A stretch of DNA of 64,000 bases from Dipteris shenzhenensis. Its lineage: Eukaryota > Polypodiophyta > Polypodiopsida > Gleicheniales. The translations under genes and the position numbers were made by a program. How positions within the stretch are numbered: the stretch's first letter is position 1; every line of letters starts with the position of its first letter. Positions 35,801 to 47,800 of this stretch are shown piece after piece. The notes under the pieces are model-generated. The model worked only from the letters and a program-made list of their open reading frames with translations, ran no database searches and was not told the origin of the DNA. Location: assembly GCA_047967505.1 (NCBI GenBank), contig CM106539.1, one strand, 5' to 3'.

Positions 35801-38800
35801 AAGCCTTGGTCTCTGATGCTATTTAGCCTCTCTCTCGTCAGATACACATTGGTTTGGATTATGCTTGGCAGGCTTCTGTTGCTCGGATGCAAGTAGTTAT
35901 TCGGGACTATGGCAAATCCTATATGCAAGCCACAAGGCAGACTGTAGCACATGCTAAATTTACTTGTCAGAGTTTGACTGAGCTTGCTCATCTTCGCCCT
36001 TTGTCTTCAGAGGAAAGCATGCCATTATGTGAGGCTCAATTCTCTCTTCAATCCAATTATCGCGGAAAGCTTGCTAAATGGAAAACCCAATCTATACAAC
36101 GGGCTTTTTTGGATGAAGGCTGCTCTTCCAAGCAATTTTTTAAGAGTTTACACTACAAAAGATAGGCTGCCAATATCTGTCGGATCTAGATGCCTGATGG
36201 TTCTTGGTCAACATCTCGTTCAGAGCTTGCTGATTTATGTGTGCAGCACTTCTCCACTCATTTTGGGCATGTGGATACTCTTTCTCCTCGGGTCGTGTCT
36301 ACACGTCAGCTTCTTTTGCAGCATGTTCATCCAATTCTGTCTGATGCTCAAGCTTTGGAACTTGAACATCCCTTCACTAAAATGTAACTGTCTAATGCAC
36401 TGAGATCCTATGGCATATGGAAATCTCCAGGATGGGATGGTCTCACTGTTGAATTCTTTCTTGCATTCTGGGATCTTCTTAAATTCACCTTGCTACAAAT
36501 GGTAAATACAGCATGGCAAAATCAGCAGATGCCTATGTCATGGAAAAAGGATCTTCTCAAGCTGATTCCAAAGAAGCAGCTATGTGATTCGCTTGGTGAT
36601 TGGAGGCCAATCGTGCTCATGCCAGTCATTTACAAGATCATTGCCAAAATGGTGGTTTATTTGTATGATGGGTTGCATCCCTCCCAATATGGCTTTGTTC
36701 CACGTCGCCATATCACAGATAACATTGCCAATGCTAATATTGGGATTTAATATGCTAAATACACGCAGCAGGATGTTCTACTCTTGCAGGTAGATATTGC
36801 AAAAGCCTTTGACACAGTTCAATATTTCATCTCACAAACAATGCGAGCTTTGGGGTTTGGACAAACAATGCAGCAGGTTATTTACTGGCTTTACAAAGAT
36901 AACAATGCGGCTTGCATTCTTTCTGGGGATATCTCTGATGAGTGGACTCTTCGTTGTTCGGTCCGCCAGGGGGTGCCCTCTCAGTGCTTTACCGTATGCC
37001 ATTGCTACTCATCCTATGCTACAATTTATTGATCATCTTGTGGCTACAGGATCACTTCATGGCTTGGAATTGGATGCTAATCGCAACATGGTTGCTCAAG
37101 CTTATGCTGATGATTCTTTCTTTACCCCTAAGAATATGCCCCATGATCTTGGTGTCTTGATGCAGGCCCTCTCTGTTTATGGTTTGGCAGCTGGTCTTCA
37201 TGTTGATTTTCAGAAGTCTAAGCTGCTCCCTTTGCATTCCAAAGACTGGCATAGTCTATTATGGCCCGGGAATATCATTCCACCTACTCAATTTGTTCGT
37301 CATCTTAGTTACCCTTTGGGGTTGGAACTCACTTGTCGACAACAAACTGATTGGGTTTTGGCTAAGCTTCAGAAAAAGCTTGAGTATTGGAAATTGGCAA
37401 CCTGGCCTTTGCACGTTTGTCTTTGAATAGTGCAGTCCATCCTTGTGGCATATATTCAATTTTACTTGCCATTGATCATGTTCCCTAAGGCAGATCTTAC
37501 ATCTTTCGTGTCTGTCTTTATGTGTCTGTCTTTATGGAAATCTTATGGCAATCCCAACATGGCAGAAAAAGTCTCAGGCTGCTTTCGATGCATCACATTT
37601 GTTCTCCCAAGATGCATGGTGGATTGAACATCATGGATATTCATGTGCATATTCTTGCCCACAAGGGGAAAATGTTGCTGCAATTTCTGCAAGGTGATCA
37701 ACCTTGGACTCTGGTCACTCATATCAGTATTTCTGCGTTTGGTCATTGGCAACTTGATCAATGGGATTTCTTTTTTGACTGCACTGATAGCACTTTGCCT
37801 GGCTGCCCTTTTGTCTCCCGCCTGCTTCTTGACTGGAAGCATGTTCTTTCTCATCTGGAATGGAATGGACGGCAATCTTTGCTTGGGAATTCTTTGAGAT
37901 CTGAAAGCATTCACTGGTCGAAAGTCTTTCAGCCTCCCTTGGCTTTGCAGGAACCTCGACGTTTCTACTTTGTGTCGTTTAAAGGCATCACCTCAGTTGC
38001 TGATGTTATAGATGATGCTAGTACTATGCTTCCCTTTTCTCTAGCAGCCACTACATATGGATTGGGCTCTCATTATCATTCTTTGTGGCAACAAATTACT
38101 TCTATGCTTTCGTCTTTTGTTCCAATTCCTCCTTTGGAACTCCAGGACTGGCTGGAAGATTGGACTTTGACTTCTCCAGGGTCCTCTTCTTGTCCTTTGA
38201 GGCTATCTCAGATTACTATACCTGCATTGTATAAAATCCTTTTGCCTCAACCTTGGGTTTCAGAGAGAGGTGATTCTGTTTGGCGAATGCATCGCCCAAC
38301 CAAGTGGTGGAGGAAAAGATTACAGCAACTTTGGGCCTATAAAGTACCGCTTCGGCAACAGGTTTTCTTTTGGCGAGTTCTTATGGGAGTGTTGCCATCT
38401 GGACAGCTATTAGCTCATCGACACATTGCTTCTGCACTTTGCCACAAATGTTCTACTTCTTCGGAGACTGTGCCTCACTTGTTTTGGCATTGTCCGTGCT
38501 CTCGTGAGTTTTTTTATCTGCTTCGACAGTGCCTGCGAGCAAGATTCCCATCTATTCTGTTTGGAAAGTTCTTCTGGCTATTTGGGTTTCATCCATCCAG
38601 ACCGGAGTTTCATCTTTTCTTCGTTTGGGTTCGCTAATGGGCACTATGGACTTTATGGACATATAGGAATTGTAAAGTCTTTGGTGATCCTACTTTCTCT
38701 CTGTTTGGCTTTTTTAGGCAGCAATCTTTCTTTGATTACTCGCAGACCCGCTGCATAGATCATGAGGTCTTTTTGGCATATACTGAAATTTTCAGTTGAT

Positions 38801-41800
38801 GTAATTGTAGCACCTTTTTTTGAGGTTGCTACTCATATAATATAATCAATCTAAGATTTCACCCTAAAAAAAAAAGTGTGTGAGGTTTTTTCTCCTTTTG
38901 TTTTTTTCCGTCGTTCTTTGTAGCAATCGCTTTTCAATTGTCTACAAGCTCACTACATAGATCAAGATGTATATTTGTCCTACATGGACATTTTCACTTG
39001 ATGTAATCTTTTAGCTTACCAGTTTTTTTTTGGATAGCAATCTTGTAATATAAAGCACTCCAAGTTTTCACTTTTAAAAAAAAGTGTGTGTGGAAGGTAG
39101 ATATATATTGCACATGATCTACCTAGTTAATAACTCGGTTACTTCCTTTTAGTCATTCTTTCTGCTTCTCTGGTTGTACTTGTTGACTCGAAATTCTGTT
39201 GATGATCCTTTTTCAGGTTTTTGGTACCCATATAGAAATATATTTGCTGTGGTGGATGAGCTTGGAATCAAACCTTTTACACAGTGGACTCAGTCTTCTC
39301 AATATTCACCAAATGGCCTTGAGGTAACATGGTTGCTTTTCTTTTCATGCTCATCTGATGAATAAGATATTCTTTTATAGTTTTATCAACATAGCATTTT
39401 ACATGGAAATGTTGTGATGCTTCTAGATTAACCTCTTCTAATCAAAATCTAATCTTTGTGTACCCATAGGTTGAATCTCCAATTTTCCAGGCTCAGCCAC
39501 TCTTGCCTACTCCTCTAGGAACTTTTGTTTACACTCAGGTTTGTGTCTTCAAGAGGTTCAGGTGGTTTAAATTCTGCTTAATAGAATCATTGAGTACTTG
39601 AGTTGATGATCATCACATTTGTACTTGCAATTGGTTTTAAGATCAGATTTATGATCTGATCACATCTTTGTGTGAATCATTTTCCTGACTTTTTGAAGCC
39701 TGCCTGATCTATGTTGGATCGGCTGGTTGTTGTGCCTTTGTGAACAGTTCAAGAGGCTACCTTTAGTGGATCGATTGACTGCTCTTCCACTTATGTATGC
39801 AGGTGAAGGCTAACTTGCTGCAAATTTTCTCTTTTCTGTGTACCATAAATGGCCTATTTCCTCTCCTTGTTGTCTACTTTAGTCACCATAGTTTTTAAAG
39901 ATGTTAGCTTACTAAAGTAATAATCTGCAGCCTCTGTGTCATTCTCTCACCTGCTCAAGTGTGCCCTCTCTTTTGGAATAAAATATTCTAATGCACTGTT
40001 TCTATTTCTACAAGTGCAGTGGTTGACTTTGATAATAGTGATTCTGCCTGGAGGAAATATGACAAAAGTGAGTTCCTATGAAAGTTCCAAAATGTCATGC
40101 TCAGAGAAAAGAGTTTAACCTACTGTCCTTTTTGTGAATTGTCTTCATTTCATTCTGTCGAGTGGTCTCAACTTTTATTGATAATTGCCAAAAGTAGCCA
40201 AGATGAAATGGCATTGCCGCAAGCATTGTTCTTTATCTCAGTTGGTTTGGAATTTAAAATCAGTTTAATTCATTCAGGTTTCATATGGTTTTAGGAACTG
40301 CACGAGAGTTATTCAGGGAATTCGGATGTTCAGAAAGAGTATATAAAGAGGCATTCAATCCTATGCTCTTAGTTGGCCTCTTTGCCCCAGGCGAACAATG
40401 CAGTGCAGCGGCAGCTGTTGGCATGCTCTATTACTTCATCCTTGCTCACCAGGTGAAATTTTCAAGACTCGAATCTTTTAAAGAAATTTTGCGCATGAAC
40501 ATTAGTTGTACATTCATGACCTTAAAATCAGTGGTATTTGTTTGGATTAAGGCCAAGGCTCATGCCGACTACAGAATGCGCTCTAATTAAACCTTGACTA
40601 CAATGACAACCCATTGATGCCTGCATATGTCTCCCATATTGATCTATTTTGAACAGTTTTAAAGATCGGTTTCAATAAATGAACTCACAATATATACACT
40701 CGGTAATAATTTTTACTCATGAAATACACAGCATATTTACTTTAACTCCAACAAACCTGTCTTCGACCGGCGGTCCACGAATCTATCTGACTTCATATTA
40801 TTTATCCTTGTATGTAATATTCCCATGTCCTGGATGGTTAACTCTGGGGATGTTCTAACTTCTCAGAAGCTACAGTACTGATGTCTAAGTAGTCTTCAAG
40901 AGGAAGTCACCAACTGTGGACCAAAATCGTAGCCATCTCCATGTTTTGAATGTTTATTTCTCTGCATCTGAGATTCTTGCGGCTCCATTCTTGTGTGCTC
41001 CTGTAGTTCCTCCACATATTTATAGCTGATCCCACAAGCTATAAAACCTATTACAATTGTGAACGTGAAATAGAGAACGCACCTCACAATCTTGTAACAA
41101 TTCCACTGTGTCTTGAGGATTAACCACAGACCAGAATATGAAGGTGACAGCCTAACACAATATCTTGCTCTGCCAAGTACTTTGTGCTATAGGAAATTTG
41201 CAAGGAACATTTTCTTTTTTCTTTCTTTCTCACAAAAATATTTTCTCATTGTATAGTTTTGACCCTATCCAAGGTAAAACATTCAATTCTGTTATAGAAG
41301 TGTCTCTTGCAGCTGGATTATGCATTGGGTGTCATGTATCTACCTACTTTTGTTTTCTTGTCAGCAACCATAAGTCAATTTAAATAGACTCATGTCTATG
41401 GAAGAGTTAATGGCAGCAACTACTTAAGGATACATACATACTCATCTCTAGGAGGACAAGGACGTGCTGCTGAGCATGTGCATGGTTAGCAGTTGGGGGG
41501 AGGGCAAAATACGATGCGCCTATTTTTGGAGCCCAGGAAATCGTTGTAAATGTTGTAGTTATATATATCACACGTAGGAGCACCAATAGGTGGGTGAGAT
41601 TAGCATTGATGAGCACAATCTAGGCTAGTGTGGATTAGCTCTAGGGATGGAAGCTAGGAAGTAGCAATAGAGAACCTAAAGAGCTTTTGGTTTTGCTTTT
41701 ATAAATAATCATGATTTTTCTAATATGATTTCGTGGAGAGACCCTGATTATAGGAAGTGATGATGAAAAAGCTCACGGCCACTCTCGGATAACTGGCATA

Positions 41801-44800
41801 CCCACACACCTCTGATTGTGGATCTGGGAAAACTGGCAGCTAAGTGCATGAGATGCGGATGATGGAGACTGGGGGTGTGGATTACTACAAGACAACTTTT
41901 GCAAAACTGGAGGTCTAGAATCTGCATGGGTGTTCTTTAGCTAAAAATAGAGGTGTATGTCGTTTTTTGCATGTAGAGACTGCTTTTGGAGGATTGTGGT
42001 GCCAGAAAGCTGAGGTAGTTCGTTTTTTGCAAGAGGCACGACTGATTGGGAGGTCCTAGAGGAGCTGTTTTTGAGGATCTAGGTTGCGCCAAAGAGCTGG
42101 GAGAGACAAGGCAGTGTATACATGCAGTTTTCGAAGACCGAGTGGTGCAGAGACCATAGCACTTCCGGTTGTCAAACAAGTAATAATAAATAAGTGACTT
42201 ATTATCAAACTCCCCCGGGCACAAGGGTTGGTCTGAATGAGTCCGCTAGACAAATGCTACCAAACCCTACAAAGGCTGTGCATCAAGGGGAGCCCTTTCC
42301 TCTGAGGGGATCCCTTGCGAAAATCCACGTGTAAGATTGCTGCCAATGTCCCCCTATGCAGACGTGTTCCTGAGAAGCCCTCGTTGGAGCAAGAGCTTAT
42401 AGGGCTCAGAGCTTGGGGTGAGACCTCATACAACTAGCTTGCCCAAAAGGCCTTTGCTTTGCATCTCTGGATCGATGATGCCAAGGCCTTCCTGTGCATG
42501 TGGCAAGATCATCATCTGCCAAGAAACCTTGGCTCTAGTATTCCTTGTGCCATCCAAACCTGCTCACAAGAAGCACATTAGACGCCCGAGTTGACCCATA
42601 CAACCTTTGTGAAAACATCATTATGAGGCTATGTACCACGCCATTTCCAAGAGGACTTGGTTGACCACAAGGGCCCTGGCTGCTAGAGAAAGTTTGGCTG
42701 AGCTCCAATATAGAAGCTTGCACCTCATGCTCTCCAATAATGGAGCAATCTGCTATCACTCGCCACATGGCAGCCTAAATACTTCGTTGTGTGCCCCCTT
42801 TGAATCCATTCAAAGCCAAACACCGCCCCCGAATCTTGGATCTCATGGATCTCCTTAGTCACCCGTGAGGAAACCAACTGATTTTTTCCAGTTAATCCTA
42901 GCCCCTGTGCCAACCCCAACCAGTAAGTTGCGAGGGCTCCCCAAGATGCCTCTAAGCTATCGATAGTGCCCTCCACATAGAGCACCATGTCGTTTGCAAA
43001 CTCTGAACCCCAAATATCCTCCTCCTGACAGATCAGAAGCCACATCCCCGTGAGCCCTACTACCTGGGAGCATAGAAAGTAGCCCAAATCCCAGTTGTGG
43101 GGGATTTGTGAGAGGATTGAGTCTTGATGGTCTATTTTAATGGCAAATGTTAGTAAGTGATCTGAGGGGGTTGAAGGCGTTGAAAGGGGCAAGATGTTGA
43201 GGACAAGAGAGGAGGTTTTTGGGTGGGCGGATTCATTTTCTTGGTGCTAGAATTTGTCACTGCCCTTCTACAGCCCTTTGGTTTTCTCACAAGCCCAGGG
43301 GTTTCCTTGGTAGAAGGGGTTGCAGGCAGAGATAGGAGGCCTAAAACGAGCTTCATAGGGTTGTGGCTCTTTTAGAGCTGCTCCAAAGTACTCCAAGGAT
43401 ATTGCATGTGCTCCTCCATGTGGATCGTGCATGTGGGCACACAATCACGGCCAAGTATAGAGGGATTCCAAGAGTTCCATCCAGAATTCTTTGGATTTTA
43501 CCATAAAACAGTACTGGAGAGTTTTTGCTCATAGCATGCAAGAAATTAATGGTTCTCGCATTCTTTTTTGGGTTCTTTTGCATTCGAGTACATGTGCTAC
43601 CAAGGCACTTTCCATACTAATCATTTTGTTGAGAAACACTTTCTTTTGGGTGGCTTTTAGGCGGATCTTTTAAACAAAAAAATGAATGTTGTCTTGCTAT
43701 ATGGATAGAGTGCATGAGGAATTGGGCCTTGGATTCAGGGGAGGGTTGGCTATCTATATTTATAAGAGTGTGTGGAGGTAACTACTGTGTGGGGTGTTCT
43801 ATAAATGGTCAAAGTGACAGCGATAGTAAGGGGGAATAATTATGTGAATGGTTTGCTAGGCTGTGTATGAGAATGGTCTCTGCTCTTGGTATAAGAGGTT
43901 GTTGGATTATGATTGTTGGTGATCTATACGACCGAAAGCATGAGACCCCAAGACGTAGTCAACAATGCTTGATGGATGGGTTGTGTATATGCTATCCATC
44001 TTCTACTAGCCGCCTTCTTGTTCATTGACCTTTGCCGCCATAGGTCATCATAGATACTAAACCTATCCTGCATCAAACATAGAGGAGGCTCATCTAGGGA
44101 CCATTGGATGGAGGGAGGTTGTCAATGGACATGCCTGAAGAGTAAAACTATTTGGAGGTCCATGCGTACCAGCACCTCCCATCCATAGACGATGAGAGAG
44201 CCCTCCAACATAGTCTCTATTTGCCTACATTGGTCTAGCCATATTCTCAAACCTTGTCAAGGTAAGTGATGGTCCAAGATATGATATGATATGATATTAT
44301 TAATTTCCAATGGAGAATGGACAAAGGATAATTTTGTGTCAATTTTACATTTTGCAGCTTTTGCGATAGCTATCAACAACATCTTTTGATGTGTTTGTGT
44401 CCATGACCAATCTTTCTAAGATCCTATTGCAAGGTTCTAAGATTTCTTTTATGTAGGACCGTACCATTTTTTTTCTGGATTCCCCAAGAGGGCGTGTAGG
44501 TTCACAAGTGTGAGAGTCTGTATCTTTTGGAGTTCATGATGAGAGCTGGTTCCTAGTTTGCATATTTAAGTTTCTTTTGAAGAGAAGGATGTTCTCATTG
44601 AGATACTCATGTCTCCCATAAAGTAGCATCGGATCAACTCTTTTGTGTTGGAATTATATCTATAATTCAGCAGTGACCAATGTAATATAATAAGTTAGTT
44701 AGGGGCACTTTTCCCTCATTTAGAGGTTTTTCCCCCTAACTGCAGTTAGTTCACTAACTATGGTTAGTGACTACTAAGGTTTTGTCACTATGACAAAACC

Positions 44801-47800
44801 TTATCTACACTACTTTGTGTTGTACTCTTTTTTACACTCAATTGAGCAACTACAGCTTCTAAGCTTTCGACTCTCTCACTCTCTCTAGCTCTCATTCTCT
44901 CCGTTTCCTTCAATTGGTATCAGAGCAGGTTCTAGGCTTGTGTGCCCTCAGCTCCTTCTTCATACCAGTACCTTACCTTGAGCTCCAGCCTGCTCCAATC
45001 CGTCCGTACAGTCCGTACGACTGTACGGAAGCCTTACACAGGTTTCGCCATTTGCAGCGCTGCACTTCGCCGTACACCGTACACCGTACAGCGCCGTACT
45101 TCGCCGTACCTGCGAAAAGTCTCGTCATCTGCGCGCCGTACATCGTACAGCGCCGTACACCGTGGACATATACCGTACGCCGTCGTGGTCACCGTACCTG
45201 TCGACGCAGCGCCGTACACCGTGGACATATACCGTACGCCGTCGTGGTCACCGTACCTGTCGACGCTGTACATCCCGTACGGTGCCGTACAAACTGTACG
45301 GCATCTCCGTACAGTATTCAGTACAGTAAATCTGTACTGAATCTGCTTCAGTACAGCAGCAGGTATCTTCTCGGTTTTGGACAAGAGATTTGGCAGGTGA
45401 TTTTTGGCAGGTCATCTTTGATTTGGCAAGTGATCTCTGGCAGGCTAAGTTTGCAGACAGCCATTGTTTGGCTAAGTATTCTGCAAGAACATTTGGGGCA
45501 TTTTACAGATTGAAGCCATTGCAATCATTGGGCAAGTTTGAAGCTATCACAAGAGCAAAATTGCAGATTTGTCTGAAATTTGGGGCTTTTGTATTAAAAT
45601 TGCAGATTTGGGGCTTTTGGCATTTTTACCCCTTTCTGGCTGCAATTTCTAGCGACAAATTGGGGCTTTTGTGTTTGGAGAGCATTTTTTGGAGTATTCT
45701 ATACATACTGCCTTTCTTGGAGTGTTTGGAACACTTTTGGCAGATTTTGGAGAGTGTTTTATGCTTGGACAGATTTCTGACAGCTCAAGTGCAGAAATCT
45801 AAGTTGCATATACAGCCCGTGCTTGGGTGTGGTTTTTGGGAGTTGTGCATTTTATTCCCAGTAAGGGAATTCAGCTTTGTATCTGCTTCAATTCCTTTTT
45901 CAGATATGGCCCATCAAAATCAGAATGATTTTCAGTTCGGTGGTCTTTCTCAGGAAGACAAATTGGATGGTACCAACTACTCCCTCTGGAGTTTCATGGT
46001 ACGTAATATTCTGATTTCTCGCAATTTATGGGATTATGTCAATGGGGATGAAATCCGACCAGCAGATCTTGCACCTGCTACCCCTCCTCACCAAGGAGGT
46101 GGAAGAGGTCGTGCACAAGGTGCAGCTGCAGGACAAGTTGTTGGTGCAGCTACAGTTAATACTCCCGAGCAAAAGGGATGGGATTCACGGGATGCCTTAG
46201 CCTTGTCTTGCATCTCTCTTTCAGTGAAAAGATCAATCATTCCGCATATCCGGTCGTGTAAGACCTCCAGGGCAGCGTGGGATATTTTGGAAAGCATGTA
46301 TGCAGCACGGAATGATGCCAGGGTATCTTTTTTAAAAAGAGAGTTGAGCAATACACATATGGAGGAGGGTGACTCCATGTCAGCCCACCTCACTAAGCTA
46401 CAGGATCTCAGAGAGCAGTTGTTAAATATAGATGAAATTATTCCTGATTCAGAGATGATTACAACCACTCTGAATTCTCTTCCTGAGTCTTATCTCAGCT
46501 TTCATACTTCGCTGAATTTATCATTGAGGGGGGGTGCAAATCCTCTTTCTTTTCATGAGCTGATAGGACTTCTGCTTCAGGAAGAGCAGACCAGGAAAAA
46601 TTTGGCTTCACGTGCAGGTGAACAAGCCATGCTCTCAAAATTCAAATCAAAAACAAAGGGACAGGCAAAAACAGCAGCAAATCAGCCTTCCAGTGGGTCA
46701 GGACAGCCTTCACAAAAGGCTAAAAGTGATGCAAGCAAGCCCAAAAAGAAGGGTTTCTGTCACTACTGCAAAAAGCCAGGTCATCACATAGCAGAATGCA
46801 GGAAAAGGATTGCAAAGGAAAAGAAAAACAGCTCAGGAATGGCTGTTTCAGATTCAGCCCCTTGTGCATCTGACAGTGGGGATGCTGCAGCCAACTTTGT
46901 TGGTCAAGATTATGCCTTTTTATCTTGCATTTCTGATTCTAGGTTGGCTGTTCCAGATGATCGGGATAGTTCAACTTCTTGCAGTGATGATACATATGCA
47001 TTTTTGACTTGCAGTTTTGACTCTCCTTCAGATGCATCTGCCTTCAGTGTTGATGAAACACTGAACACATGGTATTTTGACAGCGGTGCATCCAAGCACA
47101 TCACTTCGAGGAAGTGTCTCTTTACTTCCTTGCATCCACCCCCTGTTGGTAAGAAAGTCACTTGTGCCAACAACTCCTCATATTCAGTACGTGGCACAGG
47201 AGAAGTTGAGCTCACTGCAGTTGATGGCTCAATTTTCAGACTTTCTGATGTTTTATATGTGCCTGGCATAACCAAAAATCTCCTTTCAGTGTCCACTCTT
47301 AACAGAGATGGATTTCAGGTCATCTTTGAGGATGACAAATGTGCTGTCCGGGACAGGGAAGCTAACTATGCCTTAATGTTATCTGGTACTCTGCTGCGTG
47401 GGCTTTTTCAGCTTGATATTTTTCAGAAAAGAGCAGCTCATGCTTTGGCAATTTCTTCCCCTACAGTTGCCATGCAAAATGCAGAATTATGGCATGCCAG
47501 ATATGGCCACATGCATTACAACAGCTTAATGACACTTCAGAAATTTTCAATGGTTGATGCATTGCCACCTCTTGAGATACCTCCTCCACATGCCTGTGAA
47601 GGGTGCATTTTAGGTAAAATGCATAGATTTCCCTTCAAGAAGGATGGTTCAGTTAAAGCTGTTCGCAAATTGCAGCTTATACACAGTGATGTCTGTGGTC
47701 CCATGAGGACTCCTTCATTGGGTGGTCATCTCTACTTTGTCACATTTATTGATGACTACTCCAATTTTACTTGGGTTTATGGGCTGAAAAAGAAATCTGA

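Larger units (their letters stand above)
4066..39216 (+). other. Intron 2, 35,151 bp, filled with nested retrotransposons
   Basis: Donor GTAATC after 4065 and acceptor TTTTTCAG before 39217. Splicing restores the Gly codon and the conserved ...[14 protein letters not shown] reading. The interval contains LINE fragments of two lineages, a full-length LINE, an internally deleted Gypsy element, a short non-autonomous LTR element, an old Gypsy remnant and a decayed Copia. All are listed separately. Correct splicing needs confirmation by transcripts. Confidence 0.75.

Noticed and set aside
41937-42253. Minus-strand frame of 95 codons with repeated SSKTA-like motifs
   Set aside because: No homology recognised, no splice or start context. 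Likely chance in decayed repeat DNA.
44942-45384. Frames over the CGTAC repeats
   Set aside because: Repeat translation inside the Copia leader. Gag homology starts only after 45906.
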